Shown here in pieces: positions 1 through 7,431 of a stretch of 15,136 nucleotides of DNA. The stretch is from Lachnospiraceae bacterium (GTDB taxonomy: Bacteria; Bacillota; Clostridia; Lachnospirales; Lachnospiraceae), in assembly GCA_022790905.1 (NCBI GenBank), contig JAAVYC010000124.1, positions 1-15,136 on the forward strand, written 5' to 3'. The notes under the pieces were generated by a model that worked only from the letters and a program-made list of their open reading frames with translations, was not told the DNA's origin and did no database searches. Each line of letters begins with the position of its first letter. Within the stretch, counting starts at the first letter, position 1. A program made the translations under genes and the position numbers.

Positions 1-348
1 CTGTGTCGGCTTTTTCAGAGCATTCTGCAATGTACTCGCCATTTTATCACGACACTCATTACAAAATCTTCCACTCTTAATGGTCTTTCCACACTGTTCA
101 CAGCCGATTCCATATGGTGAACTCTCCGCAAAATACAATCTCTCTTCTTTGACCCACTGTTCAATCTGTCTTCTGGAGACACCATTGTCTTTCGCAATAT
201 CATTCATATTTGCATTCGGGTATGTTTCTAGATAATCCCTGACTTGAAGAAACTTCTTTTCCATACCTTCTATACATGCCGGACATAACTGCGGCCCCTG
301 CAAATAATTAAAAAGCCTTCCACATCCTCTACAATTTTTTACTTCCAT
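1..348 (-). CDS. yvyF: YvyF-type flagellar operon protein, 3' end cut off by the window edge
   Basis: Reading the minus strand from ATG at 348-346 gives 116 codons with no stop down to base 1, so the gene continues past the window. The protein starts MEVKNCRGCGRLFNYLQG. It has an N-terminal zinc-ribbon-like pair (CRGC near residues 6-9, CPAC near 22-25), a middle helix-turn-helix-like stretch (MNDIAKDNGVSRRQIEQWV, about 49-67) and a second Cys cluster (CEQC, CNEC). This matches the family of small flagellar operon proteins typified by Bacillus YvyF, which lies beside comFC and flgM and whose role is poorly defined but probably regulatory. The ribosome site AGGAGG overlaps the comF stop codon and the gap to comF is 11 bp, so the two are very likely co-transcribed. 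Flagellar genes such as flgM would be expected beyond base 1; that is inference from synteny. Confidence 0.85.
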   Translation of the reverse strand, partial: MEVKNCRGCGRLFNYLQGPQLCPACIEGMEKKFLQVRDYLETYPNANMNDIAKDNGVSRRQIEQWVKEERLYFAESSPYGIGCEQCGKTIKSGRFCNECRDKMASTLQNALKKPTQ

Positions 349-359
349 TGTCTTTCCTC

Positions 360-1055
360 CTAATATCCTTTTCCAATTGTTATGGAAAGAATGTATACCT
401 CCTCTGCCCCCGACTTCTTCAATACGTTCGCTGCAGCATCTGCCGTGCTTCCGGTCGTATAAATGTCATCTACGACTAATACTTTTTTCCATTGTACACT
501 ATCCGTCTCTATTTTGAAAGCTTTTTTTAGATTGTTTTTTCTCTCTTTGTCATTTAGCTCCTTTTGCGGCATAGTATCGATGGTTCGCACTAAAGATCTT
601 GTATCCACAAAAATCCCCAGAATTTTTCCTAATTCTCTTGCATATAATTCCGCCTGATTATATCCGCGCTTCTTTCTCTTATTTTTATGAACCGGAATTG
701 GCAGAATGGCCTCTATTCCTTTATTTCTAATCCACTTCCCATAAATTCTTGCACTCTCTCTAGCATAAAAAATGGCATACTCTCTGCGCCCGCCATCTTT
801 AAAGCGATAGATGGATTCTTTCATCTCCCCCTTGTAAAGCCAGACACTTTTCCCCTGGGCATAGGTGTGCTTTCCGCTTTTACAATCATAACAATATTCT
901 TTGCGTTCATGTTCAATAGGCTGTCCGCATCTCTTGCAAACGGGCTCCTTTACATAAATCAATTTTTCTTTACATCGGGTACATACACCAGAAGACGGTG
1001 TATCTAGAACCCCGTCGCATAGAATGCAGCGACGGGGATATAAGATATCCAGAAT
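360..1055 (-). CDS. comF: ComF family phosphoribosyltransferase-like protein, start codon unclear
   Basis: The C-terminal half is a phosphoribosyltransferase fold with the PRPP-binding motif VLVVDDIYTTGST and the family sequence LPIPVHKNKRKKRGYNQAE. The N-terminal part is a double zinc ribbon. ComF/ComFC proteins take part in natural transformation and DNA handling in the cytoplasm; their enzymatic activity is not established. The first usable start is TTG at 962-960, giving 200 residues. However, the same frame stays open upstream to a TGA at 1088-1086 and encodes typical ComF sequence there (DILYPRRCILCDGV, then CTRC), which supplies the first two of four CxxC pairs. The TTG start would delete them. 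No ATG, GTG or TTG lies in that upstream stretch; only ATT (1055) and CTG (1052) do, with no ribosome site. The end given here is therefore the ATT and is provisional. The gene follows the ABC ATPase without a gap and precedes yvyF. Confidence 0.8.
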   Translation of the reverse strand: MLDILYPRRCILCDGVLDTPSSGVCTRCKEKLIYVKEPVCKRCGQPIEHERKEYCYDCKSGKHTYAQGKSVWLYKGEMKESIYRFKDGGRREYAIFYARESARIYGKWIRNKGIEAILPIPVHKNKRKKRGYNQAELYARELGKILGIFVDTRSLVRTIDTMPQKELNDKERKNNLKKAFKIETDSVQWKKVLVVDDIYTTGSTADAAANVLKKSGAEEVYILSITIGKGY

Positions 1056-1066
1056 TTTATCTAAGA

Positions 1067-1861
1067 CTAAGATAAGATCATTCGATCATTTGCGAATTCT
1101 CCGCCGCTGGCTTCCTCAAATTTCGCCAACAAATCGGATACTTTGAGATTTTTCTTTTCCTCTCCTCTTACATCGTAAATGATCTTTCCCTCATGCATCA
1201 TAATCAGACGGTTGCCCAGACGAATTGCGTCTTTCATATTATGCGTTATCATCAGTGTGGTGAGATTGTCTTTTGATACAATCTCTTCCGTTAATTCCAA
1301 CACCTTTTTCGCCGTTTTAGGATCGAGTGCCGCCGTATGTTCATCCAACAGCAAAAGTTTTGGCTTTTTTAAGGAAGCCATCAGAAGCGTCACCGCCTGG
1401 CGTTGCCCTCCTGAGAGAAGGCCTACTTTGGAAGTCATGCGCTCTTCTAGTCCCAATCCCAACGATTCAAGCTTTTGTTTATATTCTTCTCTTTCTTTCG
1501 CAGTAATCCCCCACCCGAGAAAACGCCGCTTCCCACGACGCGCCGCAAGCGCTAGATTTTCTTCAATATTCCTGCCCGCTGCCGTTCCGTTCATCGGATC
1601 TTGAAATACGCGTCCTAAATATTTCGCACGTCTATGTTCTGGAAGCTTGGTAACTTCTATATCGTCCACCATGATCTTTCCGCTGTCTGCCGGGTAGACC
1701 CCGGCAATCATATTTAATACCGTAGATTTTCCGGCTCCGTTTCCTCCGATAACAGTCACGAAATCGCCTTCATTCAAAAGTAAATCCACGCCGTCTAAAG
1801 CTTTCTTTTCATTGATCGTTCCAGGATTAAATGTTTTGTGCAGATCCTGAATTTTAAGCAT
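1067..1861 (-). CDS. ABC transporter ATP-binding protein (COG1101-type)
   Basis: Cytoplasmic ATPase of the importer encoded with the next two genes. From the chosen start, MLKIQDLHKTF, the protein is 264 residues. Walker A (GGNGAGKST) is at about residues 39-47, followed by a Q-loop (VFQDP), the signature LLSGGQRQ, Walker B with LLLLDEHTAALDP and a switch His in MITHN. I chose ATG at 1861 because GGGAGG lies 8 nt before it; the in-frame ATG at 1867 is only 2 nt from that site, and the frame running to 1894 overlaps the permease coding end. The ATG overlaps the permease stop by 8 bp, which points to translational coupling. Family members with this permease and binding-protein type have been linked to aromatic amino acid uptake in streptococci (TrpXYZ-like), but the substrate here cannot be read from the sequence. 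Confidence 0.93.
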   Translation of the reverse strand: MLKIQDLHKTFNPGTINEKKALDGVDLLLNEGDFVTVIGGNGAGKSTVLNMIAGVYPADSGKIMVDDIEVTKLPEHRRAKYLGRVFQDPMNGTAAGRNIEENLALAARRGKRRFLGWGITAKEREEYKQKLESLGLGLEERMTSKVGLLSGGQRQAVTLLMASLKKPKLLLLDEHTAALDPKTAKKVLELTEEIVSKDNLTTLMITHNMKDAIRLGNRLIMMHEGKIIYDVRGEEKKNLKVSDLLAKFEEASGGEFANDRMILS

Positions 1862-2759
1862 TGCCATTTCCTCCCTTCTTACCTGTCTGAGCAAAATATC
1901 TGCTCTTTAAATAAGGAATTGCAAGGAACAATGCCACGATCAACGCCGAGAACAATTTCAAATCGGTTGTCTCTAATCCAAGTTGAAGCACAATTGCAAT
2001 TACTACGTAATATATGATAGCACCGATCACAACACTGCACATATGCAATGCAAAATTATGGAAAATTTTCCCAAAAATAACCTCTCCGACAATGACTGCC
2101 GCAAGGCCGATGACAATTGCACCGCGTCCCATATTGATGTCTGCCGCTCCCTGATATTGTGCATAAAGCGCTCCAGAAAGAGCTACTAATCCATTGGAAA
2201 GCACGAGTCCTAGCACTTTTGTCGCATTTGTGTTAATCCCCTGTGCCCTTGCCATATTCGGATTGCAGCCCGTAGCGCGCACACTCGCGCCAATCTCTGT
2301 TCCAAAAAACCAGTAGAGCAGTGCAATAATTACGATACAAAATACCAGCGTCAGGATGCAGGCATGCGGAATATATCGCAAACTAACGATCAGATCATAC
2401 TGCACAACACTGATCGCCTGATTGGCCTTCCCCATGATCCGCATATTAACTGAATACAATCCAAGCTGGGTCAATATTCCCGCCAAAATAGGAGGAATAC
2501 CGAGTGCAGTGTGAAATAATCCTGTTACCAGCCCCGCTAACATTCCAGATAAAAACGCGGCAACCAGTGCTAAATATGGATTCATTCCATTTAACATACA
2601 CATAACCGCGACGGCACCGCCTGTTGCCAGGCTGCCGTCTACGGTTAAATCTGCAAGATCTAATACTTTATATGTGAGATACACTCCGACCGCCATGATT
2701 CCCCAGATCAATCCCTGGGCAATGGAGCCAGGCAGAGCGCCCATCAATGATGTTATCAT
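1854..2759 (-). CDS. ABC transporter permease (BPD_transp_2 / COG4120-type)
   Basis: A 301-residue membrane protein made almost entirely of hydrophobic segments, about eight to ten, starting MITSLMGALPGSIAQGL. Its sequence (GVYLTYKVLDLADLTVDGS near the N-terminus, later RATGCNPNMARAQGINT) matches permeases related to the LivH/RbsC fold that work with COG2984 binding proteins and COG1101 ATPases. The conserved cytoplasmic loop around RATGCNPNMARAQGI is the probable contact with the ATPase. A GAGGAAGAG ribosome site overlaps the end of the binding-protein gene; the gap is only 3 bp. Its stop overlaps the ATPase start. No truncation or frame break is visible. The substrate is not identifiable. 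Confidence 0.92.
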   Translation of the reverse strand: MITSLMGALPGSIAQGLIWGIMAVGVYLTYKVLDLADLTVDGSLATGGAVAVMCMLNGMNPYLALVAAFLSGMLAGLVTGLFHTALGIPPILAGILTQLGLYSVNMRIMGKANQAISVVQYDLIVSLRYIPHACILTLVFCIVIIALLYWFFGTEIGASVRATGCNPNMARAQGINTNATKVLGLVLSNGLVALSGALYAQYQGAADINMGRGAIVIGLAAVIVGEVIFGKIFHNFALHMCSVVIGAIIYYVVIAIVLQLGLETTDLKLFSALIVALFLAIPYLKSRYFAQTGKKGGNGNA

Positions 2760-2762
2760 AAG

Positions 2763-3782
2763 TTACTCTTCCTCTTTTTCAATTGCTACCATTCCATCTG
2801 GAATCTTGATTTTAAGCTCAGATGCAATTTCTTTATTATATTTTAAAGTCACTTCATCGGCATACTGAATTGGCATTTCTGCCGGATTTTTGCCCTCTTT
2901 TAAAATCTCATATGCCATAATACCTGCGTTATATCCAATATTGTAATAAGAGATACTCAGTGTTGCTAATCCACCGCCTGCACACATGTTCTCTTCCCCT
3001 GCAATAACAGGAACTTTCGCCGGTACTGTTATATTTTTTACACTCTCTATATTTGATGCCATTGTATTATCCGTTGGAATATAAAGCGCATCGCTTTCTT
3101 CCGTAGCTTTTGTCACTACCGGCTGAATATCATTGGAATCTGCCACAGTATAAACTTCTACTGTCAAGTTCGCTTTCTTTAAACATTTCTCAGCTTCCTC
3201 CGCCTGATATACGGAATTTGCTTCCGATGAGCAGTACACAATTCCTACTTTTTTTGCATCCGGTACTAATTTCTGAAGTAATTCTATCTGCTGGTCAATC
3301 GGTGCCAGATCAGCAGTTCCTGTCACATTTCCGCCAGGAGCGTCATTCGATTTTACTGTCCCGGTCGTCACGTAATCTGTAACGGAAGTTCCCACAATCG
3401 GGATATCGGCCGTTGCTGCAGCCGATGAAATAAGCGCTGGCGTCGCATTTGCCATAATTAAATCCACTTTATCGTTTACAAATTTTGTAGCGATTGTCGC
3501 ACAGTTCGTCTCCTCACCCTGCGCATTCTGCAAATCAATTTTCACTTTATCCCCGAGCTTTTCTTTTAGAGCTGCCTGAAAACCTTCTGTGGCCGCATCC
3601 AAAGCCGGATGCTCTACCAACTGAATGATACCGATATTATAGACTTTATCGCCATCCTTTTTTTCTGCCTCTGTAGTTCCACTCTTCTTCTCATCTTTTG
3701 CTTTTTGTCCCGCTGTGCTACAGCCCATCAATGCTGCCGCCATTAAAACCATTGACAAAAGCAATGCAATTGCTTTTTTCAT
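2763..3782 (-). CDS. ABC transporter substrate-binding lipoprotein (ABC_sub_bind / COG2984-type)
   Basis: Extracellular, lipid-anchored ligand-binding protein of the importer. The start is taken as ATG 3782-3780 (MKKAIALLL, 339 residues) because GGAGG lies 9 nt upstream; the in-frame ATG at 3791 directly abuts that site. It has a classic lipoprotein signal: Lys-Lys, a hydrophobic core and a lipobox LMGC with Cys at residue 21, followed by a Lys/Glu-rich linker to about residue 45. The mature part shows the type I periplasmic-binding fold seen in this family (VYNIGIIQLVEHPALDAA, IVGTSVTDYVTTGTV, KKVGIVYCSSEANSV, ALYIPTDNTM, PVIAGEENMC). Relatives bind tryptophan or tyrosine in some Firmicutes, but the ligand here is unproven. 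It heads a three-gene operon with its own promoter and operator-like palindrome. Confidence 0.92.
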   Translation of the reverse strand: MKKAIALLLSMVLMAAALMGCSTAGQKAKDEKKSGTTEAEKKDGDKVYNIGIIQLVEHPALDAATEGFQAALKEKLGDKVKIDLQNAQGEETNCATIATKFVNDKVDLIMANATPALISSAAATADIPIVGTSVTDYVTTGTVKSNDAPGGNVTGTADLAPIDQQIELLQKLVPDAKKVGIVYCSSEANSVYQAEEAEKCLKKANLTVEVYTVADSNDIQPVVTKATEESDALYIPTDNTMASNIESVKNITVPAKVPVIAGEENMCAGGGLATLSISYYNIGYNAGIMAYEILKEGKNPAEMPIQYADEVTLKYNKEIASELKIKIPDGMVAIEKEEE

Positions 3783-3816
3783 ACTAAACATCCTCCATTA
3801 TCTTTCTTTTTTCACA

Positions 3817-3836
3817 TTAACACGCCAAAGTGTTAA
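3817..3836. promoter_or_regulatory. Operator-like palindrome at the start of the ABC operon
   Basis: A perfect inverted repeat, TTAACAC-6 nt-GTGTTAA. It lies just after the predicted transcription start (about 3838) of the ABC importer operon, so a bound repressor would block initiation. It does not fit the arrangement of Rex, LexA or CcpA sites that I know. As RNA it would form only a 7 bp hairpin with no U-tract, so an operator is more likely than a terminator. The protein that binds it is unknown. Confidence 0.55.
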
Positions 3837-3844
3837 ACAATGAT

Positions 3845-3873
3845 ATTATAGCACCTTTGTCCTCTTTTATCAA
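3845..3873 (-). promoter_or_regulatory. Sigma-A promoter of the ABC importer operon
   Basis: On the minus strand, TTGATA (3873-3868), a 17 bp spacer and a perfect TATAAT (3850-3845), preceded by TGC so that it also has an extended -10. It lies immediately after the recD2 stop codon, and initiation is expected near 3838, leaving a leader of about 56 nt before the lipoprotein ATG. This shows that the importer can be transcribed independently of recD2. Confidence 0.8.
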
Positions 3874-3877
3874 GACT

Positions 3878-6076
3878 CTATTCCCTGATTCTATCAATAA
3901 GCGCGCTGTAGCGTACCTGTTCTGTTACATTCTGCTGCATCTGAAAAAACACATTTTCATCCCCCACCAAAGTGACACATTTTCTTGCTCTAGTCACCGC
4001 TGTATAGAGCAGATTACGATTCATCAACATTCGCGGACCACTCAACAACGGAATGACCACAGCCGGATATTCGCTTCCCTGCGCTTTATGAATTGTGATG
4101 GCATAAGCCAGTTCCAGCTCCTCCAAATTTTTAAACGAGTATTCCACCACACGCCTTTCCTCAAATTCCACGGTCACAGTCTGTGAATATTCATTGATTT
4201 GGCGAATCAATCCCATATCACCATTAAAAACGCCAAGCCCTTTGTCTATTGGCAAACCATACCTACTCTTAATCTCCCATTCCAGCTGATAGTTATTTTT
4301 CGTCTGCATCACTTTATCGCCTTCTCTAAAAATCCGCTCTCCCATTTCTTTCTCTGTTTTTCCTTCCTCTCTCGGATTTAGATACTGCTGTAAAATCCCG
4401 TTTAAACGCTCCACTCCCAACAAACCTTTTCGCATCGGAGTCAAGACTTGAATATCAAATGGAGTCGCCTCCACATACTTCGGCATTTTTTGTTTTACCA
4501 GCTGAATGACCACACTGATGATAACATCTGCATCGTAACGCTTTAAAAAAAAGAAATCTCGACTCTTATTGTCCAATAGGACCTCTTGTCCCTCGTTGAT
4601 TTTATGGGCATTGACTACAATATCACTTTGACTTGCCTGACGAAAAATTTTACTCAGACATACCACTTGATATTTTTTGCTCTCTATCATATCGCGCAGT
4701 ACGCTTCCAGGACCTACGCTTGGGAGCTGATTTGCATCTCCCACTAAAATCAAGCGGGTTCCCGGCACAACTGCTTTTAATAGAGAATGCATCAGGTTGA
4801 TATCTACCATAGACATCTCGTCAATAATCACGACATCTGCCTCCAGAGGATTGGATTCGTTTCTCTCGAATCCCGCTGTCCCTTCGATGCCCCCATTCAA
4901 TTCTAACATCCTGTGAATTGTCTTCGCCTCATACCCGCTGGCCTCACTCATTCTTTTCGCCGCGCGACCTGTAGGGGCCGCAAGACAAATATCCATTCCC
5001 TCCGACTCAAAATACTGAATCATCGTATTGATTGTAGTGGTTTTTCCTGTTCCAGGTCCCCCAGTCAGCACAAACAGCCCGTTTAAAACAGCTTCCTCAA
5101 TCGCCGTTTTTTGCAATTCATCCAATTCCATCCCGCTCTGTCTCTCAAGTCTGCGAATCCGTTCTTCCATCTCTATCTCAGGAACATCATAGCGAATATC
5201 CAATTCTTTCAACATTGCCGCTGTATTTGCCTCCATCAGATAATAAGATGCTGCAAATATTTTAATCATTCCACTTTCTTCTTTTAAAATCAACTTTCGT
5301 TCCATGGCAAGATCCATGTAATGTTTTTCGATGTATTCCGGCTCTATTTCCAACAACCTTGCCGTTCTCACGGTCAATTCCTCTTTCGGAAGGTAGGTAT
5401 GCCCTTCCCCGGAAGCTTGCAGTAAAGCATAAAGTATTCCGCTCCGAATACGAAAATCCGAATCTGTCCGGATTCCAGCTTTCGCCGCGATCTCATCCGC
5501 GATCCGAAATCCAATCCCCTGAATATCATCTGCAAGCCGATAAGGATTCTCTTTTAAAATCGTATAGATTTCCATCCCGTATTGCTTATAAATTTTCACC
5601 GCCAAATTCAGAGAAATTCCATAGCCCTGCAAGAAAATCATTGCCTGGCGCAAGTCCCGTTTCTCTTCCACCTGATGAGAGATTTCCATCGCTTTTCGCT
5701 CGCTGATTCCTTTGATCTCCGCTAAACGCTCCGGCTCTTCTTCAATAACGCGAAATGTGTCTTCCTGAAAATGACGTACAATTCTCGTCGCTAACGCCGG
5801 TCCCACTCCTTTGATTGCTCCTGATCCCAAATAACGTTCAATCGCCTGTATATTTTCTGGCGCTTGCTCCTCAAAAGACTCCACCTTTAACTGAATTCCA
5901 TAAGTCGGATGGTCAATATACTCTCCTTTTAATTTCAGATACATCCCCTCACTAATAACAGAAAAAACGCCAACGCAGGTGATTTCATCCTCCTCCCCTG
6001 CAAAATTCATCACCGTATATCCGTTATCAGCATTGCGAAATACGATATGTTCCACATATCCTGTGACTTCTTCCAT
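3878..6076 (-). CDS. recD2: RecD2-type ATP-dependent DNA helicase
   Basis: A superfamily 1B 5'-3' DNA helicase of the RecD2/YrrC type, which works without RecBC and is linked to replication-fork and repair functions. The chosen start is ATG 6076-6074 (MEEVTGYVEHIVFRN, 732 residues), with AGGAGG 5 nt upstream; the frame extends to 6145, but only through an inverted repeat. The order matches the family: an N-terminal OB-like region (about 1-80), helix-hairpin-helix repeats (for example GAIKGVGPALATRIV and ENPYRLADDIQGIGFRIAD), Walker A GGPGTGKTTT near residue 340, Walker B IIDEMSMVD near 420, GDANQLPSVGPG and, near the C-terminus, YAITIHKAQGSEYPAVVIP and LLYTAVTRARK. The length fits the family (715-800). 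It sits between the flagellar terminator and the ABC operon promoter, and no motif is missing. Confidence 0.95.
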   Translation of the reverse strand: MEEVTGYVEHIVFRNADNGYTVMNFAGEEDEITCVGVFSVISEGMYLKLKGEYIDHPTYGIQLKVESFEEQAPENIQAIERYLGSGAIKGVGPALATRIVRHFQEDTFRVIEEEPERLAEIKGISERKAMEISHQVEEKRDLRQAMIFLQGYGISLNLAVKIYKQYGMEIYTILKENPYRLADDIQGIGFRIADEIAAKAGIRTDSDFRIRSGILYALLQASGEGHTYLPKEELTVRTARLLEIEPEYIEKHYMDLAMERKLILKEESGMIKIFAASYYLMEANTAAMLKELDIRYDVPEIEMEERIRRLERQSGMELDELQKTAIEEAVLNGLFVLTGGPGTGKTTTINTMIQYFESEGMDICLAAPTGRAAKRMSEASGYEAKTIHRMLELNGGIEGTAGFERNESNPLEADVVIIDEMSMVDINLMHSLLKAVVPGTRLILVGDANQLPSVGPGSVLRDMIESKKYQVVCLSKIFRQASQSDIVVNAHKINEGQEVLLDNKSRDFFFLKRYDADVIISVVIQLVKQKMPKYVEATPFDIQVLTPMRKGLLGVERLNGILQQYLNPREEGKTEKEMGERIFREGDKVMQTKNNYQLEWEIKSRYGLPIDKGLGVFNGDMGLIRQINEYSQTVTVEFEERRVVEYSFKNLEELELAYAITIHKAQGSEYPAVVIPLLSGPRMLMNRNLLYTAVTRARKCVTLVGDENVFFQMQQNVTEQVRYSALIDRIRE

Positions 6077-6101
6077 ATTTTCCTCCTGTAAAGAACAACG
6101 T

Positions 6102-6130
6102 ATCATATTTCTTGTATAGGAAATTCCGAA
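6102..6130 (-). promoter_or_regulatory. recD2: Possible recD2 promoter, weak
   Basis: TATGAT (6107-6102) is a good -10 on the minus strand. Exactly 17 bp upstream is TTCGGA (6130-6125), only 3 of 6 matches to TTGACA, inside the palindrome at 6108-6149. If used, initiation would be near 6095, giving a leader of about 20 nt and placing the palindrome over the -35 region, where a bound protein could repress. No better promoter was seen between the terminator and recD2. Confidence 0.3.
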
Positions 6131-6149
6131 GAATTTCCTATACAAGAAA
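6108..6149. repeat. Perfect 19 bp inverted repeat with 4 nt loop
   Basis: The arms TTTCTTGTATAGGAAATTC and its exact complement are separated by four bases. Read on the minus strand the loop is TTCG closed by C-G, the very stable cUUCGg tetraloop; on the plus strand it is CGAA. The element lies directly after the flagellar-operon terminator, sharing a few bases with it, and 31 bp before recD2. No U-tract follows on either strand, so it is not an ordinary terminator. It may be a dispersed palindromic repeat, a protein site over the recD2 -35 region, or an RNA-stabilising hairpin. No second copy was seen in this window. Confidence 0.85.
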
Positions 6150-6176
6150 AGAGACTGCCATCCGACAGTCCCTCTT
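6141..6176 (-). terminator. Rho-independent terminator of the flagellar rod operon
   Basis: On the minus strand, arm AAGAGGGACTG (6176-6166), an 8 nt loop and arm CAGTCTCTTTT (6157-6147), then a T-rich run TTTTCTT. Two pairs are G-U wobbles on the minus strand and would be A-C mismatches on the plus strand, so the structure belongs to the minus transcript. It begins 22 bp after the flgJ stop. Confidence 0.82.
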
Positions 6177-6197
6177 TCCTCATTTCAATCCAATATT

Positions 6198-6554
6198 TTA
6201 TAAACCATAATTGCGTTTCATCTGTTCGTACAATGTCTGCGCAATTCCAAAATCTGCATTTTCAACTGCCTGTTCCGCATATTGCTGAATCATTTCCTCT
6301 TCAAAATAGTCACGAAGCTGTCCCATGGAGGCATCTTTATCCTCAGATTTCGGAACCATCTTTTTCATCTCTTTCATGACCTGCTCCACAAAATATGCCT
6401 CGAACTCTTTGCACACATCCATCAGTTCTTCTTCTGAAGCATTTGATAAATCTCCAGAAAGCGTATCGCTCAAGCGATTTGCCGATGTAGCGGAGGAAGA
6501 AGTTGTTGTCTGATCATAAATATTTCCAAAAGGATTTACTGATATACCACTCAT
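6198..6554 (-). CDS. flgJ: FlgJ-type rod-binding protein, single domain
   Basis: A 118-residue protein consisting of a flexible Ser/Thr-rich N-terminus (to about residue 40) and one rod-binding domain, with the typical motif CKEFEAYFVEQVMKEMKKMVP followed by GQLRDYFEEEMIQQYAEQAVENADFGIAQTLYEQM. In the larger enterobacterial FlgJ this domain caps the growing rod and is fused to a peptidoglycan hydrolase. Here the hydrolase is absent, as in many Firmicutes and other bacteria, so wall opening must be supplied by another protein. Ribosome site AAGGAG lies 8 nt before the ATG. It follows flgG after 44 bp and is the last gene before a strong terminator. Confidence 0.88.
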   Translation of the reverse strand: MSGISVNPFGNIYDQTTTSSSATSANRLSDTLSGDLSNASEEELMDVCKEFEAYFVEQVMKEMKKMVPKSEDKDASMGQLRDYFEEEMIQQYAEQAVENADFGIAQTLYEQMKRNYGL

Positions 6555-6598
6555 ATGTATTTCTCCTTATCTGATCTATATGTTATCTAATCTATGTC

Positions 6599-7414
6599 TT
6601 ATCTTCTCAACTGGTTCGCCTGCTCTAACATAGAATCCGAAGCCTGAATCGCTTTTGAATTCAGCTCATAGGCTCTCTGTGCCACAATTAAATTTACCAT
6701 TTCATCCGCAACCTGTACATTGGATCCTTCCAAATATCCCTGTCGTACTCCGGATCTCTTCAATCCTCCGGCTGTCGCCTCGTTCAATGGATTTCCAGAT
6801 GCATCCGTCACCGTTAAAAGAGAGTTCGATAACTTTTCTAAACCAGCCGGATTATTAAACTGATATAAACCAAAACTCTGATTCATATCAACAGCGTTTC
6901 CCCGTTCATCGAGATAATAAAATTGTCCCGTACCAGTCGCTTTTACTCTCTCTGCCACCACTCCATCCGGAACACGAATCATATTACCATTAGAATCCAA
7001 AACCGGATAGCCGTCGCTTGTAGTCAAAATCGTACCATTCGGCGCAATACTCCAAGTAAAATTACCATTTCTCGTATAATAAGTATTTCCATCTCCGCCT
7101 CTCACTGCGAAAAAACCTTCCCCGTCAATCGCGAAAGCCGTATCACTTTCACTATCTAAAAGTGCCCCTTGCGTGAACATCGATGTGTTAGACGCCACTC
7201 TGGTACCTAACCCTACCTGCGCCGGAATTGGTTTGTTCTCGCCGTTTGCCGTGGTTGTTCTCGCCTGAATATCTTGATATAAGAGTGTCTTAAACTCTGT
7301 CTTTTCCGTCTTATATCCAGTCGTATTTACGTTGGAAATATTATGCGCAATTGTATCTACATTTGTCTGTTGTGCAATCATTCCTGAAGCTGCACTCCAT
7401 AGGGATCTCATCAT
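6599..7414 (-). CDS. flgG: Flagellar distal rod protein FlgG (FlhP-like)
   Basis: A 271-residue axial protein of the flagellar basal body, exported by the flagellar type III system and assembled in the rod. The N-terminus MMRSLWSAASGMIAQQTNVDTIAHNISNVNTTGYK is the flagellar rod family signature. The middle has the conserved FAIDGEGFFAV and YTRNGNFTW. The C-terminus, GYLEGSNVQVADEMVNLIVAQRAYELNSKAIQASDSMLEQ, is the coiled-coil-forming terminal helix. The first ATG of a pair is chosen because AAAGAGG lies 9 nt upstream; the second is 12 nt away. It lies 17 bp after the flgF/flhO-like gene. In Bacillus the same position after mbl and flhO is held by flhP. Confidence 0.93.
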   Translation of the reverse strand: MMRSLWSAASGMIAQQTNVDTIAHNISNVNTTGYKTEKTEFKTLLYQDIQARTTTANGENKPIPAQVGLGTRVASNTSMFTQGALLDSESDTAFAIDGEGFFAVRGGDGNTYYTRNGNFTWSIAPNGTILTTSDGYPVLDSNGNMIRVPDGVVAERVKATGTGQFYYLDERGNAVDMNQSFGLYQFNNPAGLEKLSNSLLTVTDASGNPLNEATAGGLKRSGVRQGYLEGSNVQVADEMVNLIVAQRAYELNSKAIQASDSMLEQANQLRR

Positions 7415-7431
7415 TTTAAAGCACCTCTTTC

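Noticed and set aside
1179..1604. 141-codon open frame on the plus strand
   Set aside because: It lies wholly opposite the ABC ATPase, whose motifs are intact; the frame has no recognisable domain.
3783..3840. T-box or other riboswitch in the ABC operon leader
   Set aside because: The leader is only about 56 nt with one short palindrome and no T-box motif or terminator/antiterminator pair.
6077..6145. Longer recD2 start at 6145
   Set aside because: It would translate through the inverted repeat, has no ribosome site and adds residues unlike the family; AGGAGG points to 6076.
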